DNA of 64,000 bases from Tateyamaria sp. ANG-S1 (lineage in GTDB: Bacteria > Pseudomonadota > Alphaproteobacteria > Rhodobacterales > Rhodobacteraceae): NCBI RefSeq assembly GCF_000814025.1, contig NZ_JWLL01000003.1, positions 206,334 to 270,333 of the forward strand. The letters are read 5' to 3'. The notes beneath the pieces were generated by a model. That model was not told where the DNA came from. It searched no databases and saw only the letters and a program-made list of their open reading frames with translations. Positions 7,963-16,569 of the stretch are shown here, piece by piece. Both the position numbers and the translations under genes were made by a program. Positions within the stretch are counted from its first letter, which is position 1. The number at the start of each line of letters is the position of its first letter.

Positions 7963-7995
7963 GGAACCAATACGCACCACTGCACGTATGGTTCC
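7963..7995. promoter_or_regulatory. Overlapping divergent EcfG promoters of phyR and nepR-ecfG
   Basis: One 33-bp inverted repeat supplies both promoters. Plus strand: GGAAC (7963-7967), 17 bp, CGTA (7985-7988) facing phyR. Minus strand: GGAAC (7995-7991), 16 bp, CGTA (7974-7971) facing nepR. Each -10 lies inside the other promoter's spacer, so the two directions should compete or share one bound polymerase. The last -10 base differs from CGTT on both sides. Positive feedback on the core circuit is expected from known GSR loci. Confidence 0.75.
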
Positions 7996-8023
7996 AAGAC
8001 TAGGTCGAAAAAAGGCAAAGAAA

Positions 8024-8839
8024 ATGAACAACGACACAAGGGAGCAGCTTGCAAACGATGTGGGCGCCAATCTTCCTTACCTGCGCCGCTATGCGCGCGC
8101 GCTGACAGGCAGTCAGGACACAGGCGACACCTATGCCATCGCCACGCTGGAGGCGATCCTGTCCGATCCCGACCAGTATCAGAACGGCCCTGACGCAAAA
8201 GTCGCCCTGTTCCGCAGTTTCCACGCCATCTGGACAACCTCCGGCGCCGTTTTTGGCGACGACACGGATGTGTCCGGGATCGCCCGCAAGGCCCGTGATC
8301 ACCTGTCCAAGCTGACCCCGAACACGCGCGAAGCGCTTCTGTTGCACACGGTCGAGGATTTCTCCGCATCCGACGTGGCCTGTGTCATGAACGTGCCACC
8401 AGAAGAGGCGCAGGAACTGATCGACATCGCCTATGCTGAAATGGGTCAGCATGTTTCGGGCCGGGTCATGATCATCGAAGACGAGGCTATTATTTCGATG
8501 GATCTGGAATCCATCGTGGCCGACATGGGGCACCGGGTCACCGGCATCGCCCGGACCCGCGACCGCGCCGTGCAACTGGCCAAGGAAGAACAGGCCGATC
8601 TGATCCTGTCCGACATTCAACTTGCCGACAATTCCAGCGGCATCGATGCGGTGAACGACATCCTTGCAGCGCAAGGTGATCGGCCCGTGATTTTCATCAC
8701 CGCCTTCCCGGAACGGCTTTTGACCGGGAAAGGGCCGGAACCGGCCTTCCTGATTTCAAAGCCCTACACCGAGGCGCAAGTAAAGTCGGCTGTCAGCCAG
8801 GCGATGTTCTTTTCGTCGACTGAGACTTTGAACGCCTGA
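8024..8839 (+). CDS. phyR: General stress response regulator PhyR
   Basis: This 271-residue protein joins an N-terminal EcfG-like decoy domain (about 1-130, LPYLRRYARALTGSQDTGDTYA) to a C-terminal receiver (about 145-262, VMIIEDEAIISMDLE) with phosphoacceptor Asp197 in LILSDIQL and Lys in LISKPY. On phosphorylation the decoy domain binds NepR and frees EcfG. The ATG at 8024 was chosen over 7958 because the longer form would begin inside the promoter. It is divergent from nepR-ecfG and ends at a strong terminator shared with dps. Confidence 0.93.
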   Translation: MNNDTREQLANDVGANLPYLRRYARALTGSQDTGDTYAIATLEAILSDPDQYQNGPDAKVALFRSFHAIWTTSGAVFGDDTDVSGIARKARDHLSKLTPNTREALLLHTVEDFSASDVACVMNVPPEEAQELIDIAYAEMGQHVSGRVMIIEDEAIISMDLESIVADMGHRVTGIARTRDRAVQLAKEEQADLILSDIQLADNSSGIDAVNDILAAQGDRPVIFITAFPERLLTGKGPEPAFLISKPYTEAQVKSAVSQAMFFSSTETLNA

Positions 8840-8847
8840 CGTGATTT

Positions 8848-8879
8848 GACCCCGCCGGACGGTTCCGGCGGGGTCTTTT
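8848..8879. terminator. Strong terminator between phyR and dps
   Basis: GACCCCGCCGGA-CGGT-TCCGGCGGGGTC (8848-8875, 12-bp perfect stem) is followed by TTTT on the plus strand. It separates the convergent phyR and dps genes; the minus side lacks a long U tract. Confidence 0.85.
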
Positions 8880-8884
8880 CCACA

Positions 8885-9382
8885 TTAGCTTTTCGCAATT
8901 GCGCGCAGCATCCACGCGGCCTGTTCGTGGAACGCGGACCGCTCTGTCGCCAAATCCTCGGTCACAATGTCCTTGTTGCTTACGGCAAGCTCGGCCAGCG
9001 CGTGCAGCCGATGCGCCAACCGCTCGTGATCAGCCGCCAGATCATCGACCATCTGGGCGGTCGACATCGGGCCTTTGGGATCCTCGATCCGCGAACGGCT
9101 CACCACATCTTTCAATGCGGACGGTGCCAACTCGCCCAAGGCGCGAATACGTTCGGCCAGTTCGTCCGCCGCTTCGAACATGTTGCTGTAATGCTCTTCG
9201 GTCAGGTTGTGGACCGAGTAGAACAGCGGCCCTTCCACGTTCCAGTGATAGGCATGTGTCTTGAACACCAGACAATAGGTGTCCGCCAGAACATCCGACA
9301 GCCCGGTTGCGACCGCTTCGGTGTCGCGCACACCGGTCGAGACATCGTCGCTTGAAGGAACAACTTTGAGTGCGTCAGCCAT
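8885..9382 (-). CDS. dps: Dps family ferritin-like DNA-protection protein
   Basis: This 165-residue Dps protein forms a dodecamer that oxidises and stores iron and shields DNA during stress. The ferroxidase signature is visible: KTHAYHWNVEGPLFYSVH and EEHYSNMFEAADELAERIRALG. GGAGG precedes the ATG at 9382. A near-consensus EcfG promoter (one mismatch in the -10) lies 35-60 bp upstream, in keeping with Dps being a common EcfG target. No neighbouring iron gene is present. Confidence 0.92.
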   Translation of the reverse strand: MADALKVVPSSDDVSTGVRDTEAVATGLSDVLADTYCLVFKTHAYHWNVEGPLFYSVHNLTEEHYSNMFEAADELAERIRALGELAPSALKDVVSRSRIEDPKGPMSTAQMVDDLAADHERLAHRLHALAELAVSNKDIVTEDLATERSAFHEQAAWMLRAIAKS

Positions 9383-9700
9383 AGTGACCTCCGTTTAATG
9401 GGTTGCGTTGGGTAAACAACCGGAGAGATCGGCAAGAGTTCCCCATTTTCGGCGAATTCCTGCGCGCCGAGCCAGGGTCTTATACTGCTCTGAATACGGT
9501 CTCAGGGCCAATCTCGGGGTGCGGTACTGCAAGGCTACCGCACCCAAGTTTCGCGTTAGGGCGCACAAGCCTCAGATCAAGGGTTCGACCCTGAAAAACC
9601 CGGAAATAGACCCGATTTTCGCGATATAGGCGAAAGTTTGCGTATACAAATTCTCGTTTAGGTGGCATTCTGCCGATACATAACGCCGGAGACCCATTCG
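9383..9700. other. Intergenic region between dps and the haem protein, with a leader hairpin
   Basis: Besides the dps promoter, this 318-bp gap holds a 10-bp perfect hairpin GGGTGCGGTA-9 nt-TACCGCACCC (9517-9545) and a small one, AGGGT-TCG-ACCCT (9580-9592), both upstream of the cytochrome gene. Neither is followed by a T run. I find no Fnr box, tRNA or other RNA family that I recognise. The hairpins could belong to the 5' leader of the haem-protein mRNA. Confidence 0.4.
9418..9442 (-). promoter_or_regulatory. EcfG-type promoter of dps
   Basis: On the minus strand GGAAC (9442-9438), 16 bp, GGTT (9421-9418). The -35 is perfect; the -10 differs from CGTT at its first base. Confidence 0.65.
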
Positions 9701-12700
9701 ATGCGCGCCAGCTTTCTCGCCAGCCTGTTTTTCATTTTCGCCTTTGTCACCCAACCTGCCCTGGCCGACGATGCGTCGCACAAGGGCAAAGGGGCCGACC
9801 TGCCATTGCCCAGCACCCTGCCCCTGATCGACTATGAAAACGTGCTGTTTCCGTGGATCGCGAAGCGAGAATATGTGGGGCTGGGCTGGAAACGGGACAA
9901 AAGCTGGCGCGATACCGGGCCGTTTGTCTTCAACATGAGCTTCGGCATCCACCCGGCTGTGCGCATGTACTACTCCCCCGAGATCATGGCGTGGCTTGAA
10001 GCCGGACGGACCGGCGACATCGCTGACGGTGCCATCGTGGTCAAGGAAATGGTGAACCCGCCATCGGCCCGGTACAACGAATACCACGCCAGCCTTGTCG
10101 CCAAATACCCGAATGACCCCGAAAAGGTCGCCAAGGAGATGGCCCACTACGCCTACACCGAAGGCGCGCTGAACTGGACCGTCATGGTCAAGGACAGCGC
10201 CCTGTCCCATGGCGGCTGGTTCTTTGCTTCGGTCTATTTCGCGAATGCCGACGACATGAAGGCGCGCAAGCCCGTGATTGACACGTTCGAAGCCCCCTAC
10301 AGCCCGCCATTGGGTGCAGGTGGCGACGGCATGTGCATGCGCTGCCATGCCTCCGCAGCCGAAGAGCTGATCTTTTCCGCGCTCGAAAACATCGAAGGGT
10401 ATCCGGGCGAGCCGGTGATCTACCGCGTGGACGAAAGCTGGCGCGACCTACCCATGGCGCAGAAGCCCGCCTTTGGCGCGAGCCTTGAGGAGATGATCAA
10501 GTCCTATGTGAATGACCCGCACGACCCCGCAGCCATGCGCGCAGCCCACATCGCTGCGGCCAAAGCCTCTCCGGTCGAGCAGAACAAGGCGTTTACCGAC
10601 ATGTTCCCCGGCACCGGCGGCGTCGACATCACGCGCGCCAATCTGCAAACCCTGCCCAGCGAGTGGCTGGACCACGTGCCTGCGCGCCCCAACGACACCC
10701 AGCATTTCCTGACCTCGGACAATTGCGTGGGCTGCCACGGCGGCCTGGGGGGCGCACCCTCGGGCGTCAGCATGTTCATCAAGGACGGCCCGGCCTATGG
10801 CGACGGGTTCAACATCTCGGAATATGGCGAATGGCGCTGGTCGCCCATGGGACTGGCCGGGCGTGACCCGATTTTCTATGCGCAACTCGAATCCGAATTT
10901 GCCCTGCTGGAGGCCGCGGGCATCGATGATCTGTCGGAGAACCTGGGCACCACCTGCCTGTCCTGCCACGGCGCGATGGGCCAACGTCAGCTTGAGATCG
11001 ACGCGCACGACAACCCGGACAGCGGCCTGGACGGCAACACGTTCAAGGTGGCCTACACCCTGCTGCACGATCCGCTCACCAAAGCCGAGAAAGAGAAGCA
11101 GATCGCCGAAGGCACCTATGACTACCACGAATACGGCAACCTCGCCCGCGAGGGGATCTCCTGCGCCGTCTGCCACCACATCGCGCCACCACAGCGGGCC
11201 GAAGGGCAGCCGGACTACAACACGCTCGACACCTATCTGATGAACGGCACGACCGGCGTATTCCGAACCAACCCCGCCAACGAGTTGATCGGACCGTTCC
11301 CGGATGTGCGCCAAAAACCGATGCAGAACGCCATGGGCATCACCCCCGTCCACGACGACTACATAACCGAAAGCGAGATGTGCGGCGCCTGCCACACCAT
11401 CAACCTGCCGAACGTGGACTGGGCGACGGACAAGCCCTTGCCCGGCTTCTCGGCCAAGGAACAGGCGGTCTTGAACCAGGCGGCCCAGAACGCTGTCGAC
11501 TTCCTCAAGGACGAGTTTGACGTGACCTATCGCGAGCCCCTCGTGAAGTTCCAGCACTCGATCGAACAGGCCACGTTCCTTGAATGGCAGAACAGCCAGT
11601 TCGCGGACGCAGGCACGGCCCAGTCCTGCCAGGACTGCCACATGAAAAGCAATTTCGAGACGCTGGATGGCAGGATTAAGATCGACAGCCTGACCACGCA
11701 GATCGCGACCATTCAGGACACGAACCTGCCCGAAGTGCCCAACGCCCTGCCCCATGAGGAATTAGATGTGCCCTTCCGCGACGACTACAAGCGGCACAAT
11801 TTCGTGGGCCTCAACGCCTTCATGGTCGAGATGCTGTCGCAATTCGACGAAGAGATGGGCCTGGGCCCCAAAGACCCGATGACCTATGCCACCAACGGCG
11901 CGGCCCTGTCGCTGGAAACGATGGCCCTGCAGGCCCGTGATGAAACGGCAAATGTCGCCATCGAAAGCCTGACCGCTACGGGCGCCGTGCTCGAGGCCGT
12001 GGTCACCGTCGACAACAAGACAGGGCACCGCTTGCCTTCTGGCGTGGGCTTCCGCCGCGCGTTCCTCGAGGTGAAGGTGACGGATGCGAGCGGCAAACAG
12101 GTCTGGTGCTCCGGCTGCACCAATGGCGCGGGCGTCATCATCGGACCGGACGGCAAACCCCTGAAAACGGAGTTCCTGGATTTCGTGCCCGAGGGTGCAA
12201 CCGAAGCGCTCTACCAACCCCACCATGACCTGATCGACAAGGAAACCCAGGTCCAGATCTACGAAGAGTTGACCCAAAACGCGGACAAGGAGTTCACCTC
12301 CAGCTTCGTGCACCGCGTCTATCACCCCAAGGACAACCGGCTGCTGCCGTGGGGCGCGGCAGAGCCCGGCACAGATGCGTTCAAGGCGCGGTTTGGGGAC
12401 TCGGAAGTGACCGCCGCCTTCATGAAAGCAACGATGCCCGAAGGGCGCGCCGAACATGACGCGGGCGTCAAGGCGGGCAAGGACGAGTTGACCTACAAGA
12501 TCACCCTGCCTTCCGGCGTAGACATCAGTGGCGGCACCATCTCGGCCACGCTCTACTCCCAGGCGATCCCGCCCTACTACCTCAAACAGCGCTTCGAAAC
12601 GGCGCCCGATGGCCCGGCAACCCAGCGGCTCTACTACCTGGCCAGCCGTCTGAAGACGAAAGGTACGCTGATCGAAGACTGGAAACTGAAGATCCAGAGC

Positions 12701-12721
12701 GACAGCGCGCAGTTGCAGTAA
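9701..12721 (+). CDS. Large secreted multihaem cytochrome c, six CxxCH motifs
   Basis: A 1006-residue protein with a signal peptide (MRASFLASLFFIFAFVTQPALA) from the ATG at 9701. Six haem-binding motifs are seen at residues 212 (CMRCH), 342 (CVGCH), 419 (CLSCH), 488 (CAVCH), 561 (CGACH) and 643 (CQDCH). A CSGCT near residue 805 is not a haem site. The C-terminal third, with NKTGHRLPSGVGFRRAFLEV, resembles the beta-rich tail found on some multihaem cytochromes. It is a single-gene unit in the periplasm with no obvious redox partner nearby. Substrate and electron partner are unknown. Confidence 0.8.
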   Translation: MRASFLASLFFIFAFVTQPALADDASHKGKGADLPLPSTLPLIDYENVLFPWIAKREYVGLGWKRDKSWRDTGPFVFNMSFGIHPAVRMYYSPEIMAWLEAGRTGDIADGAIVVKEMVNPPSARYNEYHASLVAKYPNDPEKVAKEMAHYAYTEGALNWTVMVKDSALSHGGWFFASVYFANADDMKARKPVIDTFEAPYSPPLGAGGDGMCMRCHASAAEELIFSALENIEGYPGEPVIYRVDESWRDLPMAQKPAFGASLEEMIKSYVNDPHDPAAMRAAHIAAAKASPVEQNKAFTDMFPGTGGVDITRANLQTLPSEWLDHVPARPNDTQHFLTSDNCVGCHGGLGGAPSGVSMFIKDGPAYGDGFNISEYGEWRWSPMGLAGRDPIFYAQLESEFALLEAAGIDDLSENLGTTCLSCHGAMGQRQLEIDAHDNPDSGLDGNTFKVAYTLLHDPLTKAEKEKQIAEGTYDYHEYGNLAREGISCAVCHHIAPPQRAEGQPDYNTLDTYLMNGTTGVFRTNPANELIGPFPDVRQKPMQNAMGITPVHDDYITESEMCGACHTINLPNVDWATDKPLPGFSAKEQAVLNQAAQNAVDFLKDEFDVTYREPLVKFQHSIEQATFLEWQNSQFADAGTAQSCQDCHMKSNFETLDGRIKIDSLTTQIATIQDTNLPEVPNALPHEELDVPFRDDYKRHNFVGLNAFMVEMLSQFDEEMGLGPKDPMTYATNGAALSLETMALQARDETANVAIESLTATGAVLEAVVTVDNKTGHRLPSGVGFRRAFLEVKVTDASGKQVWCSGCTNGAGVIIGPDGKPLKTEFLDFVPEGATEALYQPHHDLIDKETQVQIYEELTQNADKEFTSSFVHRVYHPKDNRLLPWGAAEPGTDAFKARFGDSEVTAAFMKATMPEGRAEHDAGVKAGKDELTYKITLPSGVDISGGTISATLYSQAIPPYYLKQRFETAPDGPATQRLYYLASRLKTKGTLIEDWKLKIQSDSAQLQ

Positions 12722-12734
12722 AGGCAGCTAAAGC

Positions 12735-12766
12735 GGACACCGGCCAAATGGTTTTGGCTGGTGTCC
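12735..12766 (+). terminator. Long hairpin after the multihaem cytochrome gene
   Basis: GGACACCGGCCAAA-TGGT-TTTGGCTGGTGTCC forms a 14-bp stem with one G-U pair, 13 bp after the stop codon. There is no U run after it, so it may stabilise the mRNA 3' end rather than terminate on its own. Confidence 0.55.
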
Positions 12767-12871
12767 CAGCAGGTCGTCGCATCCGTGCGCCGTGCGCGTT
12801 TGCAAAACCAATAGTATTGCCGCAACGTCTGTAGCGGCTTCCATCCGTTGTACACGCAATTGCTGGAAAAA

Positions 12872-12890
12872 GTGGCGGAGACGAAGGGAT
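12872..12890. repeat. Island end repeat, left (att core)
   Basis: GTGGCGGAGACGAAGGGAT is an exact 19-bp copy of the 3' end of tRNA-Ser (repeated at 23003-23021). No tRNA body follows here, so this is the displaced copy created by site-specific integration. Confidence 0.85.
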
Positions 12891-12978
12891 CATTACAAAA
12901 ACCCCAATACACTGTTATTATTATTTATTTTTTCTTATCCAAGACGATATACCACAAATAATACCTCGCCTTGACCAA

Positions 12979-14844
12979 TCAGCCTTTCGCTTTGACTGCC
13001 TCATCACGCATAAATTCCAACATTGGGCGGAAGCGCTCAAAGGCGGCTGCAGGAAGGTCTGCCGATACTTTCTTTGCAAATGCTACCTTGTCGCCCACAA
13101 ACTGAATGACCTCACCTCCACCCATCACTTCCTTTGTCTTGAAGTGTTCGCCCAGATTGTCTGGATCGCAGAAAAGCAGCTCGATCGGGACGCAGGCACT
13201 ACCGTCATTAAAGGGATCGCCATCAGCGTTAAGCGCTTGCTTGCGGATGGCGGCGTGGTCCGGGACAGGCAACAAGAACGCGCAGTGAGACTTGTGCTTC
13301 AGTCGCTTGCCGAGTCCACGGAGAGGATCTTCTTCAACCATCTCGGACTTTTTCAAGCCATCCCAGTCGTTAAATGCCTCGTCAAAGTCGAAGAGAGCAA
13401 ACATGCTTCGGCCTTTGTAGCTCTTGCGAAGCTCCTCCCTTGAAAAGAGATTTCGCAAGAAAATCCGATCGAACGCACCCTGCACAACCAAACCTAAGTC
13501 TTGGTTTGGGAACAGCTTTTCAATTGCAGCATCCAGGATGATCTTATCACTTAAGCCTTCTGTGAAGAGCACCGCATCCGTTGTGTTCTCTAAAATCTCG
13601 TAGATGCTGAGTTTTGCCTCCTTCTCCGAAAAGGTGATCAATCCTGCTGACAGCGACTTCACAATGGTCGCTTTGTCTCTAGAAACAACGTCTACGCCCT
13701 TTTCGCCGAATTGGAACATTCTGATTGCAGGTTCTTGAGACCTAGCAATCGTAGAAGCGCTATGGCTGCTCAACAAAACATGATTGGTCTTTGCTGCATC
13801 GGTTCCGGTGATGTCCACTACCTGCTTAAGGAAGCCAAATTGCCACTCAGGATGCAAAAACGAGTCTGGCTCATCCAAAAGCGTTATGCAGTTGCGGTCT
13901 TTGAACAGCTCCGAAATCGCGAAGATATACACCGACTGGAATTGACCATCGCTGAAATCACCAACCTTTGCGACATCGCCGTTCATCAGGCGCAGAGGCA
14001 CAGACAGCCCCGCGAACATGTCGATAGCTTTGAGCTGATCAAAGCTACGGAATAGCTCAGATGCGGAAACACCATCGAAGGTTTTCTGGAACCGGGTAAG
14101 ATCGATCGGGATCGTATATTGATCGGTTTCGCGGTCGTAGATCGACCCAAAGGTGAAGCCGCCCTCGATGCAATCTGTCAGACGGTCAAGGAAGGTTCGA
14201 ACTGCGCCCCCCGCTCCCCATAGAAAGGTCTCAGCAACTGCGACATCAACTTGCACCCTTGATGCGAATGACGGCCGCTTGAGCTTAAGTTCGAAGGCCT
14301 GCTTAGGTACCACGTCGATTTGCAACTTCTCACACAGATACTGCCGGGCGACGCAATCCTCTTCCTGCATTAGCAAGACCGATAGCAATAGCTCCTTGTA
14401 ATCAGACCTGATGCCAATGAATTTGCGCGCCGCGTCGGCCTGCCAGCTTCTACTCTGATCAGCGAAGCGCCTTTCGTAGCGGGAGACTGTCTGGTTGATC
14501 GTCGGGTTGTGGCCGGAATAATAGACCAGGACGTTGTCTGGCACCGGAGCTTGTCCAACAGTCTTCTGCTCGCGGCCGTTGACGGTGAACAGCTCTTCTT
14601 GGAACAGGATAGTGGTGTCCTTACCATCGATCTCGTAGATCACCTCGTAACTGAACGGTATGTCGTCTTGCTCGTTCCGGCTGTCGAAGATGTGGCGGAA
14701 GATTTCCACCAAAGCTTCGAAGAAATTGGACTTACCCGTCCCGTTCTTGCCGACGAAAATGTCGAGGAAGCTATCACCGTCGAAGGTTAGCGTGAGGTCG
14801 CGGATGTTCTTGTAATTGCTGATCCAAACAGATTTTAAACGCAT
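12979..14844 (-). CDS. OLD-like ATPase with TOPRIM-type C-terminus, linked to type I R-M
   Basis: A 621-residue protein. The N-terminal ABC/SMC-type ATPase has Walker A GKNGTGKS (32-39), a signature-like FSDGQ (297-301), Walker B TLLDEP (321-326) and the switch His361. The C-terminal part has TOPRIM-type acidic motifs: E429-G430 with D433 (FTEGLSDKI) and D486-x-D488 (FALFDFDEA). This order matches OLD-family nucleases, some of which are antiphage effectors. It starts 6 bp after the hsdS stop and is the last gene of the operon. A nuclease role acting with the R-M enzymes is inference. Confidence 0.7.
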   Translation of the reverse strand: MRLKSVWISNYKNIRDLTLTFDGDSFLDIFVGKNGTGKSNFFEALVEIFRHIFDSRNEQDDIPFSYEVIYEIDGKDTTILFQEELFTVNGREQKTVGQAPVPDNVLVYYSGHNPTINQTVSRYERRFADQSRSWQADAARKFIGIRSDYKELLLSVLLMQEEDCVARQYLCEKLQIDVVPKQAFELKLKRPSFASRVQVDVAVAETFLWGAGGAVRTFLDRLTDCIEGGFTFGSIYDRETDQYTIPIDLTRFQKTFDGVSASELFRSFDQLKAIDMFAGLSVPLRLMNGDVAKVGDFSDGQFQSVYIFAISELFKDRNCITLLDEPDSFLHPEWQFGFLKQVVDITGTDAAKTNHVLLSSHSASTIARSQEPAIRMFQFGEKGVDVVSRDKATIVKSLSAGLITFSEKEAKLSIYEILENTTDAVLFTEGLSDKIILDAAIEKLFPNQDLGLVVQGAFDRIFLRNLFSREELRKSYKGRSMFALFDFDEAFNDWDGLKKSEMVEEDPLRGLGKRLKHKSHCAFLLPVPDHAAIRKQALNADGDPFNDGSACVPIELLFCDPDNLGEHFKTKEVMGGGEVIQFVGDKVAFAKKVSADLPAAAFERFRPMLEFMRDEAVKAKG

Positions 14845-14850
14845 GTTTTC

Positions 14851-16569
14851 TCAATGAAATTTAGTTGCAAGGGCATCTGCTAAATTGGTCGATAATCGGT
14901 TTTGGGCAGAAAGCCTTTGTTTTAAAAAATCGCAAAGCTCTTCCAGAGCCCGGACTTTCGCGACAATGAAGTCCTGCTCCGGTCTAGGTGGCAGCGGAAA
15001 TGGAAGTGGATCGATGTCTTGATGATTGATCTGCGGAACACTTGTGCCGGTGTTGAGCCGTGCAAGATCGATACCTTTGAGCCAGATCATCACGTAATCG
15101 ATAGAAATGTCGGCGGGTACGGTTAAAGCCATTATGTTAAGGTCAGCGAAGATTTCGCTTCGAACAAATCGCTTCTTGTTCGTCGCTATAGCACCACCTC
15201 GCTTGGGAAACACAATGCTGTTGGCGGGGATCAGCTTCTTCTTTTGCTTGATGTCTGGGTCAATAAAACGTGACGAAGTTCGTATCTCCGATTGATTTTC
15301 AGGCAGATTCATATCTGCAACTTTGATGTACGCGTACTCGCCACTATCCATTTCTTCCTTCGCAGGGAATGACGTCCCGCTACTTACCTGAAACAGCTCG
15401 CAAACCCGAAGCCAAACCCAACCATCTGGAATGCCGAATGGGACGTCTTCTTCCGAAAGCAGCGGCAAAGGCTTGCGGATTTTTCTAATGGCGGTGCTCG
15501 GCACGGCATCGTTCGTATGGTTTGAACCATCTGTAGAGCTGGCTGCGGCACAACTCCCCATCATTCCCCTTACAGCAAGTGACCACACACAATCGCGCAA
15601 AGCCTCAACGCTCTCTTCAGTCGTGAAGAGCGTGTCGAAGTGGGCTTCGATGCGGGTCCAGTTCTGGGTGAGCTCTTCGGGGGATTGGCTGTTGGTGAGG
15701 GTAGCGAGGCAGGTTTCGACGAGCGTTTGGTGCGCCTTGAGACTGTCCTCGGCCTGCCGCTCCAACGCATCACACAGCGCCATCAGCTCATCCACTTTGG
15801 CCACGATGCGGTGTTGTTCCTCGGTTGGGGGGAGCGGCACCAGGCCAGAGAAGAACTGTTTGTCGTTGATGGCCGGATAGGCGATGCCGGTCTGACACCC
15901 TTCCACATAGGATATAAAGGCCGGTGAGCGGAAATAGCGATACAGGTAAGAGGCCGAAACTCCGTCGAATGGATGCACGATAGCGAAGGCGGTGCTCGCA
16001 ATCGGCTCAGGTTCAAAAGTCTCTGTGATAACCGCAATATTGAGCAGATATGGGCGAACTGTGGAATAGATTACGGTTCCATTCCGAACCAATTTGCGCG
16101 CTCTCGATGGCGCTTTGCTCGCCTCAAGGACTGTTGGCTCAGAAACTAGGCCCAGCTCTTTGTTGATTGAACCGACATCGATGTATGTGAACTGGCTGTC
16201 CGGAACCTTCTGCCCCCAGTCGTGGCCAAGCTGAGACACGCGACACCACGCCCAACCACGCGGAAGCTCGAAAGGAAGTTCTGATGCAGCGATCTTGGCA
16301 ACGGGTTTGGGCTTCTTGATGAGGCTCTTGGCATACATCTGGGTCTGTTGAAAATGCAGCTGGTCAAGCAATCCATCGGCAGGAAGATCGGTATCATCCT
16401 GCGGGACCAGTTTGCCGCGCACTGCCAGCTCCAGGATTAACTCCCGAAGCTTCTTGATCCCATGGAGGCTGACACTGCCTCCATTGCCTCGTCCTGCACT
16501 GGATTTCTTTTCGGTCGCCGCTGTCCAGATAGACAGATGGTCGGTGATGAGCTGGTTCACATCTGTCAT
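14851..16569 (-). CDS. hsdS: Type I restriction-modification specificity subunit HsdS
   Basis: This 572-residue DNA-recognition subunit has two target-recognition domains (about residues 95-265 and 365-530), each closed by a conserved coiled-coil segment: LPPTEEQHRIVAKVDELMALCDALERQ in the middle and LPPRPEQDFIVAKVRALEELCDFL at the end. Two different domains imply a bipartite, asymmetric target; the bases cannot be read. It overlaps hsdM by 4 bp (ATGA), so translation is coupled. It guides both methylation by HsdM and cleavage by HsdR. Confidence 0.92.
   Translation of the reverse strand: MTDVNQLITDHLSIWTAATEKKSSAGRGNGGSVSLHGIKKLRELILELAVRGKLVPQDDTDLPADGLLDQLHFQQTQMYAKSLIKKPKPVAKIAASELPFELPRGWAWCRVSQLGHDWGQKVPDSQFTYIDVGSINKELGLVSEPTVLEASKAPSRARKLVRNGTVIYSTVRPYLLNIAVITETFEPEPIASTAFAIVHPFDGVSASYLYRYFRSPAFISYVEGCQTGIAYPAINDKQFFSGLVPLPPTEEQHRIVAKVDELMALCDALERQAEDSLKAHQTLVETCLATLTNSQSPEELTQNWTRIEAHFDTLFTTEESVEALRDCVWSLAVRGMMGSCAAASSTDGSNHTNDAVPSTAIRKIRKPLPLLSEEDVPFGIPDGWVWLRVCELFQVSSGTSFPAKEEMDSGEYAYIKVADMNLPENQSEIRTSSRFIDPDIKQKKKLIPANSIVFPKRGGAIATNKKRFVRSEIFADLNIMALTVPADISIDYVMIWLKGIDLARLNTGTSVPQINHQDIDPLPFPLPPRPEQDFIVAKVRALEELCDFLKQRLSAQNRLSTNLADALATKFH

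Noticed and set aside
10448..11755. 435-codon minus-strand frame inside the multihaem cytochrome gene
   Set aside because: The plus frame has a signal peptide and six haem motifs; the minus frame shows no domain and mirrors high-GC codon structure.
12735..12766. The long hairpin as part of the island end
   Set aside because: It lies outside the 19-bp repeat and directly follows the cytochrome stop, so it belongs to the host gene's 3' end.
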